NCBI RefSeq assembly: GCF_000425945.1
Contig: NZ_AUEK01000007.1
Coordinates: 372,001 to 436,000, forward strand
Direction: 5' to 3'
Source: Candidatus Solirubrobacter pratensis
Lineage (GTDB): Bacteria; Actinomycetota; Thermoleophilia; Solirubrobacterales; Solirubrobacteraceae
DNA length: 64,000 nucleotides
Positions 35,637 through 45,331 of this stretch are shown here, one piece after another. A program made the position numbers and the translations under genes. Below the pieces are notes generated by a model. That model was not told where the DNA came from. It saw nothing but the letters and a program-made list of their open reading frames with translations, and made no database searches. Positions within the stretch are counted from its first letter, which is position 1; every line of letters starts with the position of its first letter.

Positions 35637-37049
35637 TCAGCCCTGGGCCGTCCAGTCGACGGGAGCGAGCGGGAACGAGAGCGCCGCGCCCCAGGTCTGC
35701 GCGTCGGTCGTTCCCGTCACGGGGATGCCGCGCTCGGTCTGCAGCCGGCGGACGGCGGCGTCGGTCGCGGCGTCGAAGGAGCTCGTCACCTTCACGGTCG
35801 GGTCGTAGGAGGCGAGGTGCTGCTGCAGCCACACGACCTCGTCGCCCTTGTTGCCCTTGCTCAGCGCCGGCCAGCCCGGATCCGAGAGCGCGACCGGGGC
35901 GACGCCGGCGGGGCCGAGCGAAGGCCACGCGGGCTCGGGCGTCGCCTGCCAGGACCACCACGACATGCCGCCCGCGCCGTAGCCCGTCCAGATGGAGCGG
36001 AAGCGCTGGATGTCGGCCGGCGGCGCGCCGTCGTAGGTCTGCCCGAGCGGCGCCATCGCGGTGCCGTAGATGCGGTTGTGGGCGAGCGTGTGGGCGCTCG
36101 CGGCGTCGACGGTGTCGCCGATCGTCTTCCAGTAGATCTGCGGCAGGTTCGCCTGCGCGCCGCTGGGGCCGAGGAAGACCGAGTACGGCAGCCGCGGGTG
36201 GTAGTCGACGTAGGGGAACGACGTCAGGCCGACCGGGTAGGCGGGGCCGATCGCCGCGCGGACCGCGTTGACGTACTGCTGCGCGGCCGCGTAGCGGCCC
36301 TCGTACTCGGACTCGGCGTCGATCACGAAGCAGTCGGCGCCGGCCTGGATCGACGCGATCGCCGCGCTCGCCTCGCCGAGCGGATCGGACCCGTAGACGT
36401 ACTGCCACGCGCACGCGCGCAGGCCGTTGGCGTGCAGCGCTGCGACGAGCTCGGGCGTGAACTGGTTGTTGAACGACGCCGCCCCGTCCGCGCTCTTGAT
36501 GAACACGGTCGAGATCCCGTACGCCTGCGCGCGCTGGACGATCGCGGTGAGGTTGCCGCCCTCGGTCTTGGGCAGCTGCCAGATCCACATGCCGTTGCCG
36601 GCGAACGCCTGCGGCAGGCTGCCACGCGCCGGCGTACTGCCGCCGACCTTGGAGACCGGGGTGATGCGCACCCGCTTGACGTTCGAGCGCCGCCCCGCGC
36701 GGTCGCGGACGGTCACCGACACCGTCCCGACGGCGACGCCGGGGGGGACCCGGGCGATGTAGCCGACCCGCGTGTGGTCGAGCTTGGTCGCGATCGCGCC
36801 CTTCGACCAGCGGAACGCGACGCGCATGCCCTTGTAGATCCGCTTTCCGCTCAGCTGCAGCTGCTTGCCGATCTGCACCTTGATGGCGCTCTTGCAGGCG
36901 GCCGAGTTCGCGGGCACGCAGCGGATCCGGGTCAGCTGCGGCTTGGGGTGCGGCTTGGCCTGCGCCGCGGCCGGGGCGACCAGGCCCCCGAGCGCGAGTG
37001 CGGCCAGCGCGGTCGATCTCCTTCGTGCTCCCGTCACGTGAAGCGCCAA
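35637..37049 (-). CDS. Secreted protein with TIM-barrel-like and peptidoglycan-binding domains
   Basis: A 470-residue exported protein. Signal peptide 1-31 (cut near AQA), an Ig/IPT-like beta domain (about 35-132), a barrel-like region (about 150-385; GMWIWQLPKTEGGN, VFIKSADG, ACAWQYVYG, CFVIDAESEYEG, YPVGLTSFPYVDYHP) recalling GH25-like or DUF4015-like domains, and a C-terminal peptidoglycan-binding domain 1 (about 393-460; SKGNKGDEVVWLQQHL). Probably acts on or binds the cell wall. Acidic residues in FVIDAESE could be catalytic, but activity is not proven. Confidence 0.75.
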   Translation of the reverse strand: MALHVTGARRRSTALAALALGGLVAPAAAQAKPHPKPQLTRIRCVPANSAACKSAIKVQIGKQLQLSGKRIYKGMRVAFRWSKGAIATKLDHTRVGYIARVPPGVAVGTVSVTVRDRAGRRSNVKRVRITPVSKVGGSTPARGSLPQAFAGNGMWIWQLPKTEGGNLTAIVQRAQAYGISTVFIKSADGAASFNNQFTPELVAALHANGLRACAWQYVYGSDPLGEASAAIASIQAGADCFVIDAESEYEGRYAAAQQYVNAVRAAIGPAYPVGLTSFPYVDYHPRLPYSVFLGPSGAQANLPQIYWKTIGDTVDAASAHTLAHNRIYGTAMAPLGQTYDGAPPADIQRFRSIWTGYGAGGMSWWSWQATPEPAWPSLGPAGVAPVALSDPGWPALSKGNKGDEVVWLQQHLASYDPTVKVTSSFDAATDAAVRRLQTERGIPVTGTTDAQTWGAALSFPLAPVDWTAQG

Positions 37050-37101
37050 CAGGCCAGAGGCCCGGAAGTTCCGGCGGCGGCCCGACTACCCTTCACAGCT
37101 C

Positions 37102-38634
37102 ATGCGTCCGGAGTGGGAGCGTCGCCAGCGGCCGCCGCGCGTTGGCCTCAGCGTGCTGGCGCGCGCCGCAGTCGCCTCGCTCGTGATCGTGATCTGCTCG
37201 GGCGGCGCCGTCGCCGCGGCCGTGCTGCTCCAGGTCCACAAGATCGTGCACCCGAAGCCGCTGGCGAACCTGCCCAAGCCCGAGCCGGCGCTCAAGATCA
37301 AGGTCGAGCCGGTCAAGCCCGGCGGGCCGCGCACGCTGCTCGTGCTCGGCTCCGACCGCCGGTCCAAGCGCTCGGCCGACGCCAAGGTCGGCTTCGAGGC
37401 GCGCTCGGACACGATCCTGCTGATCCGCCTGGACCCGAAGCGCCACCGCGTCGGGGTGCTCTCGATCCCGCGCGACCTCGCGGTGACGATTCCCGGCCAC
37501 GGGGACGGGATCAAGATCAACGAGGCCTACACGGACGGCGGGGCGAAGCTCACGACCGAGACGGTCAAGAACCTGTTCGAGTCCGCCACGGGCCGCAACT
37601 TCCCGATCAACGGCGTCCTGGACGTCAACTTCAAGGGCTTTCAGGAGGCGGTCAACTACGTCCACGGCGTCTACGTGGACGTGGACCGGCGCTACTACAT
37701 CCCGCCGAATACCGGAACGTCGGCGATCGACCTGCAGCCCGGCTACCAGCGCCTCGTCGGATCCGACGCGCTCGCCTACGTCCGCTATCGCCACACCGAC
37801 TCCGACCTCTTCCGCGCCGCACGCCAGCAGGACTTCCTGCGCCAGGCCGTCACACAGCCGTCGGTGCAGAAGCTCAAGAGCATCGATCAGGCGAGCCGGC
37901 TGCTGCAGGTGCTGCAGTCCTACTTCCGCTTCGACAAGGACTTCCTCAGCACCAAGAACATCTTCGGGATGCTCAAGACGGCGGTCGCGCTGTCCAACGG
38001 GCACGCGCCCGTGAACCAGATCCCGTTCAGCGGCGTGACGGACTCGCCGGACCCGGAGACCGACACCCGCCTGTTCATCTCGCAGTCCAGCCTGCAGAAG
38101 CTCTACACGCAGTTCATGACCGGCGAGGGGACGCGCAACCCGAAGCCGGTCAAGAAGACGACGCGGCGCAAGACGGTCAAGGCGTCGGGCGTCTCGGGCA
38201 TGGAGAACGCGCGCAACCTCGGCGAGAACCTGGCGGTGCTGGCCGACGCCAAGCTGCACTTCCCGTTCTACTTCCCGGCCTACCGGACCGTCGGCTCACG
38301 CTATGACGACAACGGGCCGCGCATCTACAAGCTCAAGGACGGCAAGGGCAAGCGGCACGAGGCGTACCGGCTCGTGATCGCAGCCGGCGGCGCGGGCGAG
38401 TACTACGGCATCCAGGGCACGACGTGGATGTCGCCGCCGTTCCTGGACAACCCGGACCGGATCGTCACGCAGAACGGCCGGCGGCTGCTGCTGTACTACG
38501 ACGGCTCGCACCTGCGTGCGGTCGGCTGGAAGACGCCGAAGGCCTCCTACTGGGTCTCGAACACGATCACGCACGAGATCGCGAACACGCGCATGATCGC
38601 GATCGCGGCCTCGCTCACCCACCTCAAGCAGTAG
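37102..38634 (+). CDS. LytR-CpsA-Psr (LCP) family protein
   Basis: A 510-residue protein with one membrane anchor (about 18-43) and an extracellular LCP domain (about 75-300): LLVLGSDRRSK, ARSDTILLIRLDP, VGVLSIPRDLAV, KINEAYTDGG, LDVNFKGFQEAVNYV and YRHTDSDLFRAARQQDFLR. LCP enzymes transfer glycopolymers from lipid carriers to peptidoglycan. A C-terminal domain (about 370-500) is LytR_C-unlike and unassigned. TACCCT (37087-37092) lies 9 bases before the ATG. Confidence 0.92.
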   Translation: MRPEWERRQRPPRVGLSVLARAAVASLVIVICSGGAVAAAVLLQVHKIVHPKPLANLPKPEPALKIKVEPVKPGGPRTLLVLGSDRRSKRSADAKVGFEARSDTILLIRLDPKRHRVGVLSIPRDLAVTIPGHGDGIKINEAYTDGGAKLTTETVKNLFESATGRNFPINGVLDVNFKGFQEAVNYVHGVYVDVDRRYYIPPNTGTSAIDLQPGYQRLVGSDALAYVRYRHTDSDLFRAARQQDFLRQAVTQPSVQKLKSIDQASRLLQVLQSYFRFDKDFLSTKNIFGMLKTAVALSNGHAPVNQIPFSGVTDSPDPETDTRLFISQSSLQKLYTQFMTGEGTRNPKPVKKTTRRKTVKASGVSGMENARNLGENLAVLADAKLHFPFYFPAYRTVGSRYDDNGPRIYKLKDGKGKRHEAYRLVIAAGGAGEYYGIQGTTWMSPPFLDNPDRIVTQNGRRLLLYYDGSHLRAVGWKTPKASYWVSNTITHEIANTRMIAIAASLTHLKQ

Positions 38635-38674
38635 CCGCGCGACTTTGGGCCACCACCCGGGTTACGTGGCCCCG

Positions 38675-40879
38675 ATGCCGCGCCTACTCCTCGGTCTCGC
38701 CTTCCTGCTGCTGCTCGCCGCGCCGGCCCAGGCCGCGTGCCCCGGCGCGGACCCGTGCCCCTACTCCGCCAACGGGATGGTCGGCCAGCGCGCCGGCGGC
38801 GTGCTGCGCTTCCCGCAGGCCGTCGCCGTCGGCCCCGACGGCTCGGTCTACGTCGCCGACCAGTACTCGCACGCGATCCAGGTCTTCGCGCCCGACGGGA
38901 CGTTCCGGCGCGAGCTGGGCTCGAGCGGCAAGGGCCCGGGCGGCCTGAGCTCGGTCGGCGCGGTCGCGGTCGCCGCCGACGGCTCGGTCTACGTCGCCGA
39001 CGGGGCCGACCGGATCGACCGCTTCGCGGCCGACGGGACCCTGCTCGACAGCTGGGGCGAGTCCGGCTCGGGCGTCGGGGAGTTCAGGTTCGGCGCGGGC
39101 GGCGGCAACGACTCCGGCGCCGGTGGCGGGATCGCGGTCGCCGGCGGGATGGTCTACGTCGCCGACACGCGCAACGACCGCGTGCAGCGCTTCGCCGCCG
39201 ACGGGTCGCAGGCGCGCATGATCATCCCCAAGGGGCGGCTGTTCCGGCCACAGGGGATCGCCGTCGTCGGCTCGCGGCTGATCGTCGCCGACGACGACCA
39301 CCACCGGCTCGCGGTGTTCGACACCGGCGGGAGGTTCATCCGCACGATCGGCTCGGGGCCCGGGCCGCAGCCGAACCAGCTGCGCAACCCGTACGACGTC
39401 GCGGCCGACCCGAAGGGCCGGCTCTACGTGGCCGACAACTCCAACCACCGCGTCGTCCGCTACGGGCCGTCGCCGACCTACGTCTACCGCGCGCGCTGGG
39501 GCTCGTTCGGGTCCGCCGCGGGCCAGCTGCAGTACCCGCGCGGCATCGCGGCCGACGCGCAGGGGAACTCCTACGTCGCCGATCCCGGCAACAACCGCGT
39601 CGACGTCTTCGACATCGGCGGCGCGCCGCTGCGAACGCTCGGCAGCTCCGGCCGGGTGGCGGGGCAGTTCATCGCGCCGCTCGGGATCGGCGCCGACGCG
39701 AGCGGGGTGCGCGCGGTGGCGGACTCCGTCGCCGGGCGGGTGCAGCTGCTCAACCCGGACGGGTCGATCGCGGCCGTGTACGGGTCGCCCGCGCCGGGGC
39801 CCACGCTGCTGCCGGATCCGGTGGCGGTCGCGTTCGACGGCGCCGGGCTGGCGTACGTCGTCGACCAGCGGCGCTCGCGCGTGATCGTCTTCGACCGCGC
39901 GGGCACCATCGTCCGGACGATCGGCAGCCGCGGCAGCGGCCCGGGCAAGCTGCTCTCGCCCTCCGCGATCGCGCTCGACGCGGCGGGGACGGTCTACGTC
40001 GCCGACACCGGCAACGGGCGCGTCGCGCGCTTCACGTCCAGCGGCGGCTATCTCGGCTCAGGTGGCTCGCTGTCGTCGATCCGCGGCATCGCCGTGCCGC
40101 CTGATGGGAGCCGCATCTACGTCTCGGACGCCGGCACCAACCACATCTACGTCCTGACGCCGACCGGCGGCGACCTCGCGCAGATCGGCGGCGGCGGATC
40201 CAAGCCGGGCAAGCTGCGCTCGCCGGGGGAGATCGCGCTCGACGCGGCCGGCAACCTGTGGGTCGCCGACCGCGGCAACCATCGCGTGCAGGCGTTCGCG
40301 CCCGACGGCTCGCTGCTGACCGCGTTCGGGGAGCGCGGCACGGCCCCCGGCCAGTTCCTCGAGCCGACCGGCATCGCGGTCGATTGCCGCGGCGTCGTCA
40401 CCGTCGCCGACACCGACAACAACCGCGTGCAGGCCTTCCAGGCCGCGCCCGGCGGGACCTGCGGCGCGCTGGCGCCGGTCACCAGCCCGCCCGAGCCGGT
40501 GCTGCCGACGCAGCCCGAGCCCGTCCCGCCGGAGCTGACCGCGACGCCGGCGGGGACGAAGGGCATATTCGCCTCGCGGGCGCTGCGGCTGCGCGTGCGC
40601 TGCGACGTGCCGTGCACGGTCTCGATCTCCGGCCGGCTGCTGGACCGCAAGACGCGCAAGAAGGGCAAGACGCCCAGCGCGCCGGTGCGCTTCAAGGCCC
40701 AGTCGCTGCCCGCGGGCAAGCTGACCGTCGTCAAGGCGTCGGTGTCGGCTGCCGACATGGCCAAGCTGCGCCGCGCGCTGCACGGCCGCCGCGGCCTCGT
40801 CGCCGACCTGCGCGTGACCGCAGGCACGGACGACAGCGCGCCGACGGTCGTGAGCCGGAAGTACGACCTCACCGGCTGA
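38675..40879 (+). CDS. Secreted NHL-repeat beta-propeller protein
   Basis: A 734-residue exported protein: signal peptide 1-21, then at least ten NHL-type repeats (pattern P-x-G-[IV]-A-V-x-G...VYVADxxNxRVxxF) to about residue 590, a Pro-rich linker, and a basic C-terminal beta domain. NHL propellers bind proteins, glycans or RNA. No catalytic motif is seen. The start at 38675 is preferred over 38645 because it begins the signal peptide. It follows the LCP gene by 40 bases, so it may act in the cell envelope. Confidence 0.88.
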   Translation: MPRLLLGLAFLLLLAAPAQAACPGADPCPYSANGMVGQRAGGVLRFPQAVAVGPDGSVYVADQYSHAIQVFAPDGTFRRELGSSGKGPGGLSSVGAVAVAADGSVYVADGADRIDRFAADGTLLDSWGESGSGVGEFRFGAGGGNDSGAGGGIAVAGGMVYVADTRNDRVQRFAADGSQARMIIPKGRLFRPQGIAVVGSRLIVADDDHHRLAVFDTGGRFIRTIGSGPGPQPNQLRNPYDVAADPKGRLYVADNSNHRVVRYGPSPTYVYRARWGSFGSAAGQLQYPRGIAADAQGNSYVADPGNNRVDVFDIGGAPLRTLGSSGRVAGQFIAPLGIGADASGVRAVADSVAGRVQLLNPDGSIAAVYGSPAPGPTLLPDPVAVAFDGAGLAYVVDQRRSRVIVFDRAGTIVRTIGSRGSGPGKLLSPSAIALDAAGTVYVADTGNGRVARFTSSGGYLGSGGSLSSIRGIAVPPDGSRIYVSDAGTNHIYVLTPTGGDLAQIGGGGSKPGKLRSPGEIALDAAGNLWVADRGNHRVQAFAPDGSLLTAFGERGTAPGQFLEPTGIAVDCRGVVTVADTDNNRVQAFQAAPGGTCGALAPVTSPPEPVLPTQPEPVPPELTATPAGTKGIFASRALRLRVRCDVPCTVSISGRLLDRKTRKKGKTPSAPVRFKAQSLPAGKLTVVKASVSAADMAKLRRALHGRRGLVADLRVTAGTDDSAPTVVSRKYDLTG

Positions 40880-40899
40880 GGCTCATCGCCGCGGGAGTT

Positions 40900-40945
40900 T
40901 CGCCCTCTGGGCGAACACTCCCAACGACGCGAGCCCTCTGGGCGA
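40900..40945. repeat. Hairpin TCGCCC/GGGCGA and 28-base repeat, copy 1
   Basis: TCGCCC-TCT-GGGCGA (40900-40914) is a short perfect hairpin between convergent genes, a possible terminator. Next to it, 40918-40945 is a 28-base sequence (from CTCCCAACGACGCGAGCCCT onward) that recurs with two mismatches at 45293-45320 in the same orientation, just outside the first gene beyond the block 40951-45261. Confidence 0.6.
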
Positions 40946-40950
40946 CGTCG

Positions 40951-41817
40951 TCAGCCGCCCGCCACGTCGCGACGCAGGAACACCGTCAGCGCGACGGCCA
41001 GCGCGGGGAGCGAGTACGCGGCCGACACCCACGCGCCGCGGATCACCGGCGCCCAGTCGATCGGCTCCCGCAGCAGGCCCTGCCAGGCGTTGAACTGCTC
41101 CGAGAGCAGGTACGGCCTGAGGAAGTCGAGCGCCGTGATCACGCCCAGCAGCTGCATGATCAGCGAGATCATCAGCGTCGCGACGACGGCCGCCGCGCTG
41201 TTGCGGGTGGCGGTCGAGAGCAGCAGGGCGATCGAGGCGACGGCGACCGTCGGCAGGAAGTAGGCGAGCGCCGAGGCGCCGATCAGCGTCAGCCCGCGCG
41301 AGACCGAGATCGGGGTCCCGGACAGCGAGATCAGCGGGTCGAAGCCCCAGATCAGGCCGCCGACGAACAAGCCGACGCCGACGTAGACCACGAGCCCGGC
41401 GAACGCATAGCTCAGCGCGGCGAGCACCTTGGCCGCGAACACCTGCCACCGCTCCACCGAGCGGGTCAGGATCGTCTTGAGCGTGCCGTTGCCGTCCTCG
41501 GCGGCGACGATGTCGCCCGCCACCAGCGCGGTGATCAGCGGGAAGAACCAGATCGCCCCGAAGAACAGGCCGACGAGCGGGATCGCGAGGCCCGACTCGC
41601 GCACGTAGTTGCCGAACGGGATCCCGTCGGGACCGCCGTCGCCGGTCAACAGCGCGACGATGAAGATCATCGGCACCAGCAGCGCGGCGCCCAGCCCGAT
41701 GTAGGTGCGCTTCTGCGCCCGCAGCTTGACGAGCTCCCAGCGGTAGACCGTGCCGAGGTCGGGGCGGCGGCGGGAACCCGACCCCGCCCGCCCCAGCGGT
41801 GCCGTGATCGCCGTCAT
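40951..41817 (-). CDS. ABC-2 type membrane transport protein
   Basis: A 288-residue permease with six predicted helices: VYRWELVKLRAQKRTYIGLG at the N-terminus, ALVAGDIVAAEDGNGTLKTIL (the typical ABC-2 loop), and an end helix before LRRDVAGG. It likely exports a hydrophobic compound, lipid or antibiotic with the ATPase that overlaps it (ATGA). Last gene of the leftward operon. Confidence 0.9.
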   Translation of the reverse strand: MTAITAPLGRAGSGSRRRPDLGTVYRWELVKLRAQKRTYIGLGAALLVPMIFIVALLTGDGGPDGIPFGNYVRESGLAIPLVGLFFGAIWFFPLITALVAGDIVAAEDGNGTLKTILTRSVERWQVFAAKVLAALSYAFAGLVVYVGVGLFVGGLIWGFDPLISLSGTPISVSRGLTLIGASALAYFLPTVAVASIALLLSTATRNSAAAVVATLMISLIMQLLGVITALDFLRPYLLSEQFNAWQGLLREPIDWAPVIRGAWVSAAYSLPALAVALTVFLRRDVAGG

Positions 41818-42779
41818 GCCGCCACCTTCCCCTTCGCATCGATCACCCGCAGCGCAGGCCGCGGCTCCTGGTCGCCTTCGGTGAGACGGAAGAACAGCTC
41901 CTCGAGCGTCGCGGTGCGCGGCACCAGCGCGGTCAGGCCGATGCCGGCCTGCGCGAGGCTGAGCGTGAGCGCGGCGACGGCACGCTCCTCGGCGGTGAAC
42001 GTGAGCCCGTGCGAGGTCGTCTCGAGCTCGCCGATGCCCTCCGCGCGCGCGGCGATGGCGGTCGCGCGATCGTCGTCGGTCGTGCGCAGCTCGTAGCGGC
42101 CGGACGTGCTCGCGATCAGCTCCTCGAGCGAGCCCTCATGGATCACGCGCCCGCGCGCGACGATCGCGACGCGGTCGCACAGCTCCTCGACCTCGCTCAT
42201 GAGGTGCGAGGAGAGCAGCACGGTCATGCCCTCGGAGGCGAGCCGGTGCACGAGCGCGCGCATGTCGCGCATGCCGGCGGGATCGAGCCCGGTGGTCGGC
42301 TCGTCGAGCAGGAGCAGGCGCGGGTCGCGCAGCAGCGCGCCCGCGATCCCGAGCCGCTGGCGCATGCCGTGCGAGTAGCCCTTGACCTTGTCGTGCTGGC
42401 GCTTGTGCAGATCGACGGTCTCCAGCGCGGCGTCGATCCGCTCCGCCGCGTCGCCGCCGTCGAGTGCGGCGACGAGCTCGAGGTTGCGGCGGCCGGTCAT
42501 GTACGGGTAGAAGCGCGGCGCCTCCACGAACCCGGCCACGCCGTCGAGGGCGCCCACGCCCTCGACCAGCGGGTCGCGGCCGAACAGCTTGGCGCTGCCC
42601 TCGTCCGGCCGGATCAGCCCGAGCAGCATGCGCAGCGAGGTCGTCTTGCCGGCGCCGTTGGGCCCGAGGTAGCCGTAGACGTCGCCGGCGCGGACGGTCA
42701 GGTCGACGTGGTCGACCGCCGTCACGTGCCCGTAGCGCTTGACCAGCCCGCGCGCCTCGATGGCGGAGTGCGAGGTCAC
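41814..42779 (-). CDS. ABC transporter ATP-binding protein (ABC-2/CcmA type)
   Basis: A 321-residue ATPase: Walker A GPNGAGKTT (39-47), signature SHGMRQRLGIAGAL, Walker B LLLLDEPTTGLDP, and the switch H in LLSSHLMSEVE. A C-terminal domain (about 225-321) is as in drug/lipid exporters (DrrA/NatA). GTG 42779 overlaps the stop of the upstream gene (GTGA). Drives the ABC-2 permease. Confidence 0.94.
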   Translation of the reverse strand: MTSHSAIEARGLVKRYGHVTAVDHVDLTVRAGDVYGYLGPNGAGKTTSLRMLLGLIRPDEGSAKLFGRDPLVEGVGALDGVAGFVEAPRFYPYMTGRRNLELVAALDGGDAAERIDAALETVDLHKRQHDKVKGYSHGMRQRLGIAGALLRDPRLLLLDEPTTGLDPAGMRDMRALVHRLASEGMTVLLSSHLMSEVEELCDRVAIVARGRVIHEGSLEELIASTSGRYELRTTDDDRATAIAARAEGIGELETTSHGLTFTAEERAVAALTLSLAQAGIGLTALVPRTATLEELFFRLTEGDQEPRPALRVIDAKGKVAA

Positions 42780-43933
42780 TTCAGGCCCCGCGCCGCGTTC
42801 TCGGCCGCCAGCGGCGGGACGGAGCCCGCGACGGTGTAGGCGACGCCGTCGCGCGTGAAGGTCACGATGGTGCCGAGCGCGGTGGGCAGCTCCGAGCCGG
42901 TCGCGCCGTCGATGTTCACGGTCGGCAGCCGCAGATCGCCCTTGGCTTCGCCGGCCGTCGCCTTCTGCTGGAAGACGGCGATCGCGCCGAGGCCGCGGCC
43001 GTAGGTCACCAGGGCGCCGTTCTCTCCGCCGGCGCGCACGAGCGTGACGTCGTGACGCGGCAGCCCGGCGAGCGTGTCGGGCGCGCTGACCGTGAAGCCG
43101 ACCTGCTTCTGGACGGCGTCGAGCCCGTGGACGCTCGTCGGCTTGCCATGCGAGTCGACGCCGAGCTGCGGGTTGAGCTGGACCTTCTTGGCGTTCGCCG
43201 GCGGCTGGGCATCCACGTCGGCGGCGGCGATCTTCCCGTAGGAGATCTCGGTCGCCGTCAGCTCCAGCACGGGGGCGGACTGGCCCTGGGCGTAGATCGC
43301 GGCGCGCAGCGGCACGCCGCGGGCGGCGTCCCACGCGAGCTGCGCGGCGCCGAGCAGGCCGCCGTCGTCCTTCGGCGCGATCCGCACGGTGTAGCTCGGC
43401 CGGCCTGCCGTGGTGCCCGGCTCGGCGCCGGAGACGTCCCACATCCGCCCGAGCCGCCCGAGGGCGGTGTTGATCGCGTCCAGCGTGGGCGCCTCGTGCT
43501 TGGCGGAAGCGTCCTGCCGGTCCTGCGGCAGCGTGCCGGTGTACACCGTGTTGGAGCCGCCGTCGTAGACGCTGAAGGTCTTGCCGTCGGAGACGACCTG
43601 GGCGTCGCCCGCGTCGGACTGCAGCTCCAGCCGCAGGCGCCCGTCGTTGGTGAGCCACATGCGGCCGTCGGCGCCGGTGAGGACGGGGGAGCCCCCGCTC
43701 TCGGGCAGCGAGCCCGACGGCAGCAGGTTGTTGGTGAAGTGGATGCGGGCGGTTATCCCGTCGACCGCCGGCGCGTGCGTGGCGTCGTAGACGGCCTGCG
43801 CGAGCGGCTTGGGAGCAGGCGCGGTGGCTCCGCCGACGGCCTGGGCGATGCCGACGGCGCCGAGCGCGAGCGCGAAGATGGTCGCGCCGAGGATGGCGAG
43901 GTGGCGGGAGGAAGCGGTGCGGAGTCGTCTCAT
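42776..43933 (-). CDS. LolA-like/DUF2092-type extracytoplasmic protein
   Basis: A 385-residue protein with an N-terminal export signal or anchor (about 10-32) and a beta-rich body with repeating strands (RMWLTNDGRLRLELQSDAGD, VVSDGKTFSVYDGGSNTVYT) typical of LolA-fold lipid-binding proteins. In actinobacteria similar proteins (LppX/LprG-like or sigma-linked RsgI-like) accompany envelope transporters. Its stop and start overlap both neighbours by 4 bases. Lipid or ligand unknown. Confidence 0.75.
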   Translation of the reverse strand: MRRLRTASSRHLAILGATIFALALGAVGIAQAVGGATAPAPKPLAQAVYDATHAPAVDGITARIHFTNNLLPSGSLPESGGSPVLTGADGRMWLTNDGRLRLELQSDAGDAQVVSDGKTFSVYDGGSNTVYTGTLPQDRQDASAKHEAPTLDAINTALGRLGRMWDVSGAEPGTTAGRPSYTVRIAPKDDGGLLGAAQLAWDAARGVPLRAAIYAQGQSAPVLELTATEISYGKIAAADVDAQPPANAKKVQLNPQLGVDSHGKPTSVHGLDAVQKQVGFTVSAPDTLAGLPRHDVTLVRAGGENGALVTYGRGLGAIAVFQQKATAGEAKGDLRLPTVNIDGATGSELPTALGTIVTFTRDGVAYTVAGSVPPLAAENAARGLK

Positions 43934-45261
43934 GGGGAGGGTCCTTCTGAAGTGGACGACGCAGTTGTACGGGGGCTCTCTGACAACTCCTTGATAGCGA
44001 GCGTGAATCTCGAGCCGCTGACTGTCACCGTGCCGCCGTGGCGCTCGGCGATCGCCTTCACGATCGCCAGGCCGAGCCCGGACCCCTCGCCGCCCTCGCG
44101 CCAGAAGCGCTCGAACGCGCGGACGGGGTCGCGCGGGCCCGCGCCTTCGTCGGAGACGCTGAGCACGCCGCCGTCGACGGTGACGGTGACGCGGCCGCGG
44201 CCGTGGCTGCGCGCGTTGCGGACGAGGTTGCCGACGGCGCGCTCGAGCGCCGGCTTCTCGCCGTGGACCGTGCCGGGCCGGATCACGACGACCTCGTCGG
44301 CCTCGGCCTCGCGCGCGAGCTGGACGAGGTCGACGGGCTCGCCGCGGGCGGGCGCCGCGGCGTCCTCGCGCGCGAGCGCCAGGAGGTCGTCGAGCAGCAC
44401 CCCGAGCCGCGCGGCGTCGGCCTCGATGTCGGCCAGCACCGCCGGATCGGCGCCGTGCCTGACGACGTAAGCGGCGTTGCCGCGCAGCGCCGTCAGCGGG
44501 GTCCTCAGCTCGTGCGAGGCGTCGCCGACGAAGCGGTGCTCGGCCTCCCGCGCGCGCTCGAGCGACGCCAGCATCGCGTTCAGCGTGTCCGCGAGCTGGC
44601 CGACCTCGTCGTGCGCGACCGGGAGTGGCAGGCGCTCGGAGACGTCGCCGGAGCGCTCGATCGCGCGCGCGCCGGAGGAGAGCCGGGCGAGCGGCCGCAG
44701 CGCACGGCGCGTGAGCAGGGTCGCGAGCAGCGCGGCGAGCGCGGCGGCGGCCAGCGCGCACAGCGCGAGGAGCGTGCGGGCGCGGTCGACGGTGCGGTCG
44801 ATGTCGGTGGTCGTGCCGGCGACGATCACCGCGCCGCCGGAGCCGGGACCCTGGCTGAGCGAGCCGAGCGGCGCCGCATAGAGGCGCACCGGCTCGGGTC
44901 CGAGCGCGGCGTCGGCCAACTCCGGCCGGCGGTCCTCGAGGGCGCGCCGGACCGCCGCGTTCTCCGGCAGCAGCCGCGCGCCGAGCGCGCTCGAGCGCAC
45001 GACGAGCCGCCCGGTCTTGTCGATCACCTGTACGTAGAGGGAGCCGCCGGTCAGCCGTCCCTCCAGCGCGCCGGGCTGCGTCAGCTCGGCGGGGGCGGAG
45101 GCATTGAGCTGCGCGACATCGGCCGCGCGCCGGCGCAGCGTGTCGTCGAGCGAGCTGCGCAGCTCACGCCCGAACAGCTTCGGCACCGCGATCACGAGCA
45201 GGACCAGGGCCAGAGCGATCGCCGCAGCGGCCGCCGCCGCGACGCGCGTCCGCAGGCTCAT
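43930..45261 (-). CDS. Membrane sensor histidine kinase (HAMP, HisKA)
   Basis: A 443-residue kinase with two membrane helices (about 7-29, 162-184) around a sensor region of 130 residues, a HAMP linker (186-238), H250 in VGDASHELRTPL, and ATPase motifs NLVRNARSHG (N), SDEGAG (G1), FERFWREGGEGSGLGLAIV (F/G2). The G1 motif is SDEGAG rather than DNGxG. It pairs with the OmpR-type regulator 70 bases upstream. ATGA-like overlap with the LolA-like gene. Confidence 0.93.
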   Translation of the reverse strand: MSLRTRVAAAAAAAIALALVLLVIAVPKLFGRELRSSLDDTLRRRAADVAQLNASAPAELTQPGALEGRLTGGSLYVQVIDKTGRLVVRSSALGARLLPENAAVRRALEDRRPELADAALGPEPVRLYAAPLGSLSQGPGSGGAVIVAGTTTDIDRTVDRARTLLALCALAAAALAALLATLLTRRALRPLARLSSGARAIERSGDVSERLPLPVAHDEVGQLADTLNAMLASLERAREAEHRFVGDASHELRTPLTALRGNAAYVVRHGADPAVLADIEADAARLGVLLDDLLALAREDAAAPARGEPVDLVQLAREAEADEVVVIRPGTVHGEKPALERAVGNLVRNARSHGRGRVTVTVDGGVLSVSDEGAGPRDPVRAFERFWREGGEGSGLGLAIVKAIAERHGGTVTVSGSRFTLAIKELSESPRTTASSTSEGPSP

Positions 45262-45292
45262 GGCGCAGCCGCGCCCGGGAGAAGGGCGATTG

Positions 45293-45320
45293 CTCCCAGC
45301 GACGCGAGCCCTCCGGGCGA
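45293..45320. repeat. 28-base repeat, copy 2
   Basis: A near-copy (26 of 28 positions) of 40918-40945 lies in the 70-base gap between response regulator and kinase genes. Both copies include GCCC-TC(C/T)-GGGC, able to form a small hairpin. It may be a dispersed chromosomal repeat. See the finding on the block it borders. Confidence 0.6.
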
Positions 45321-45331
45321 GTCGTCGCCGG

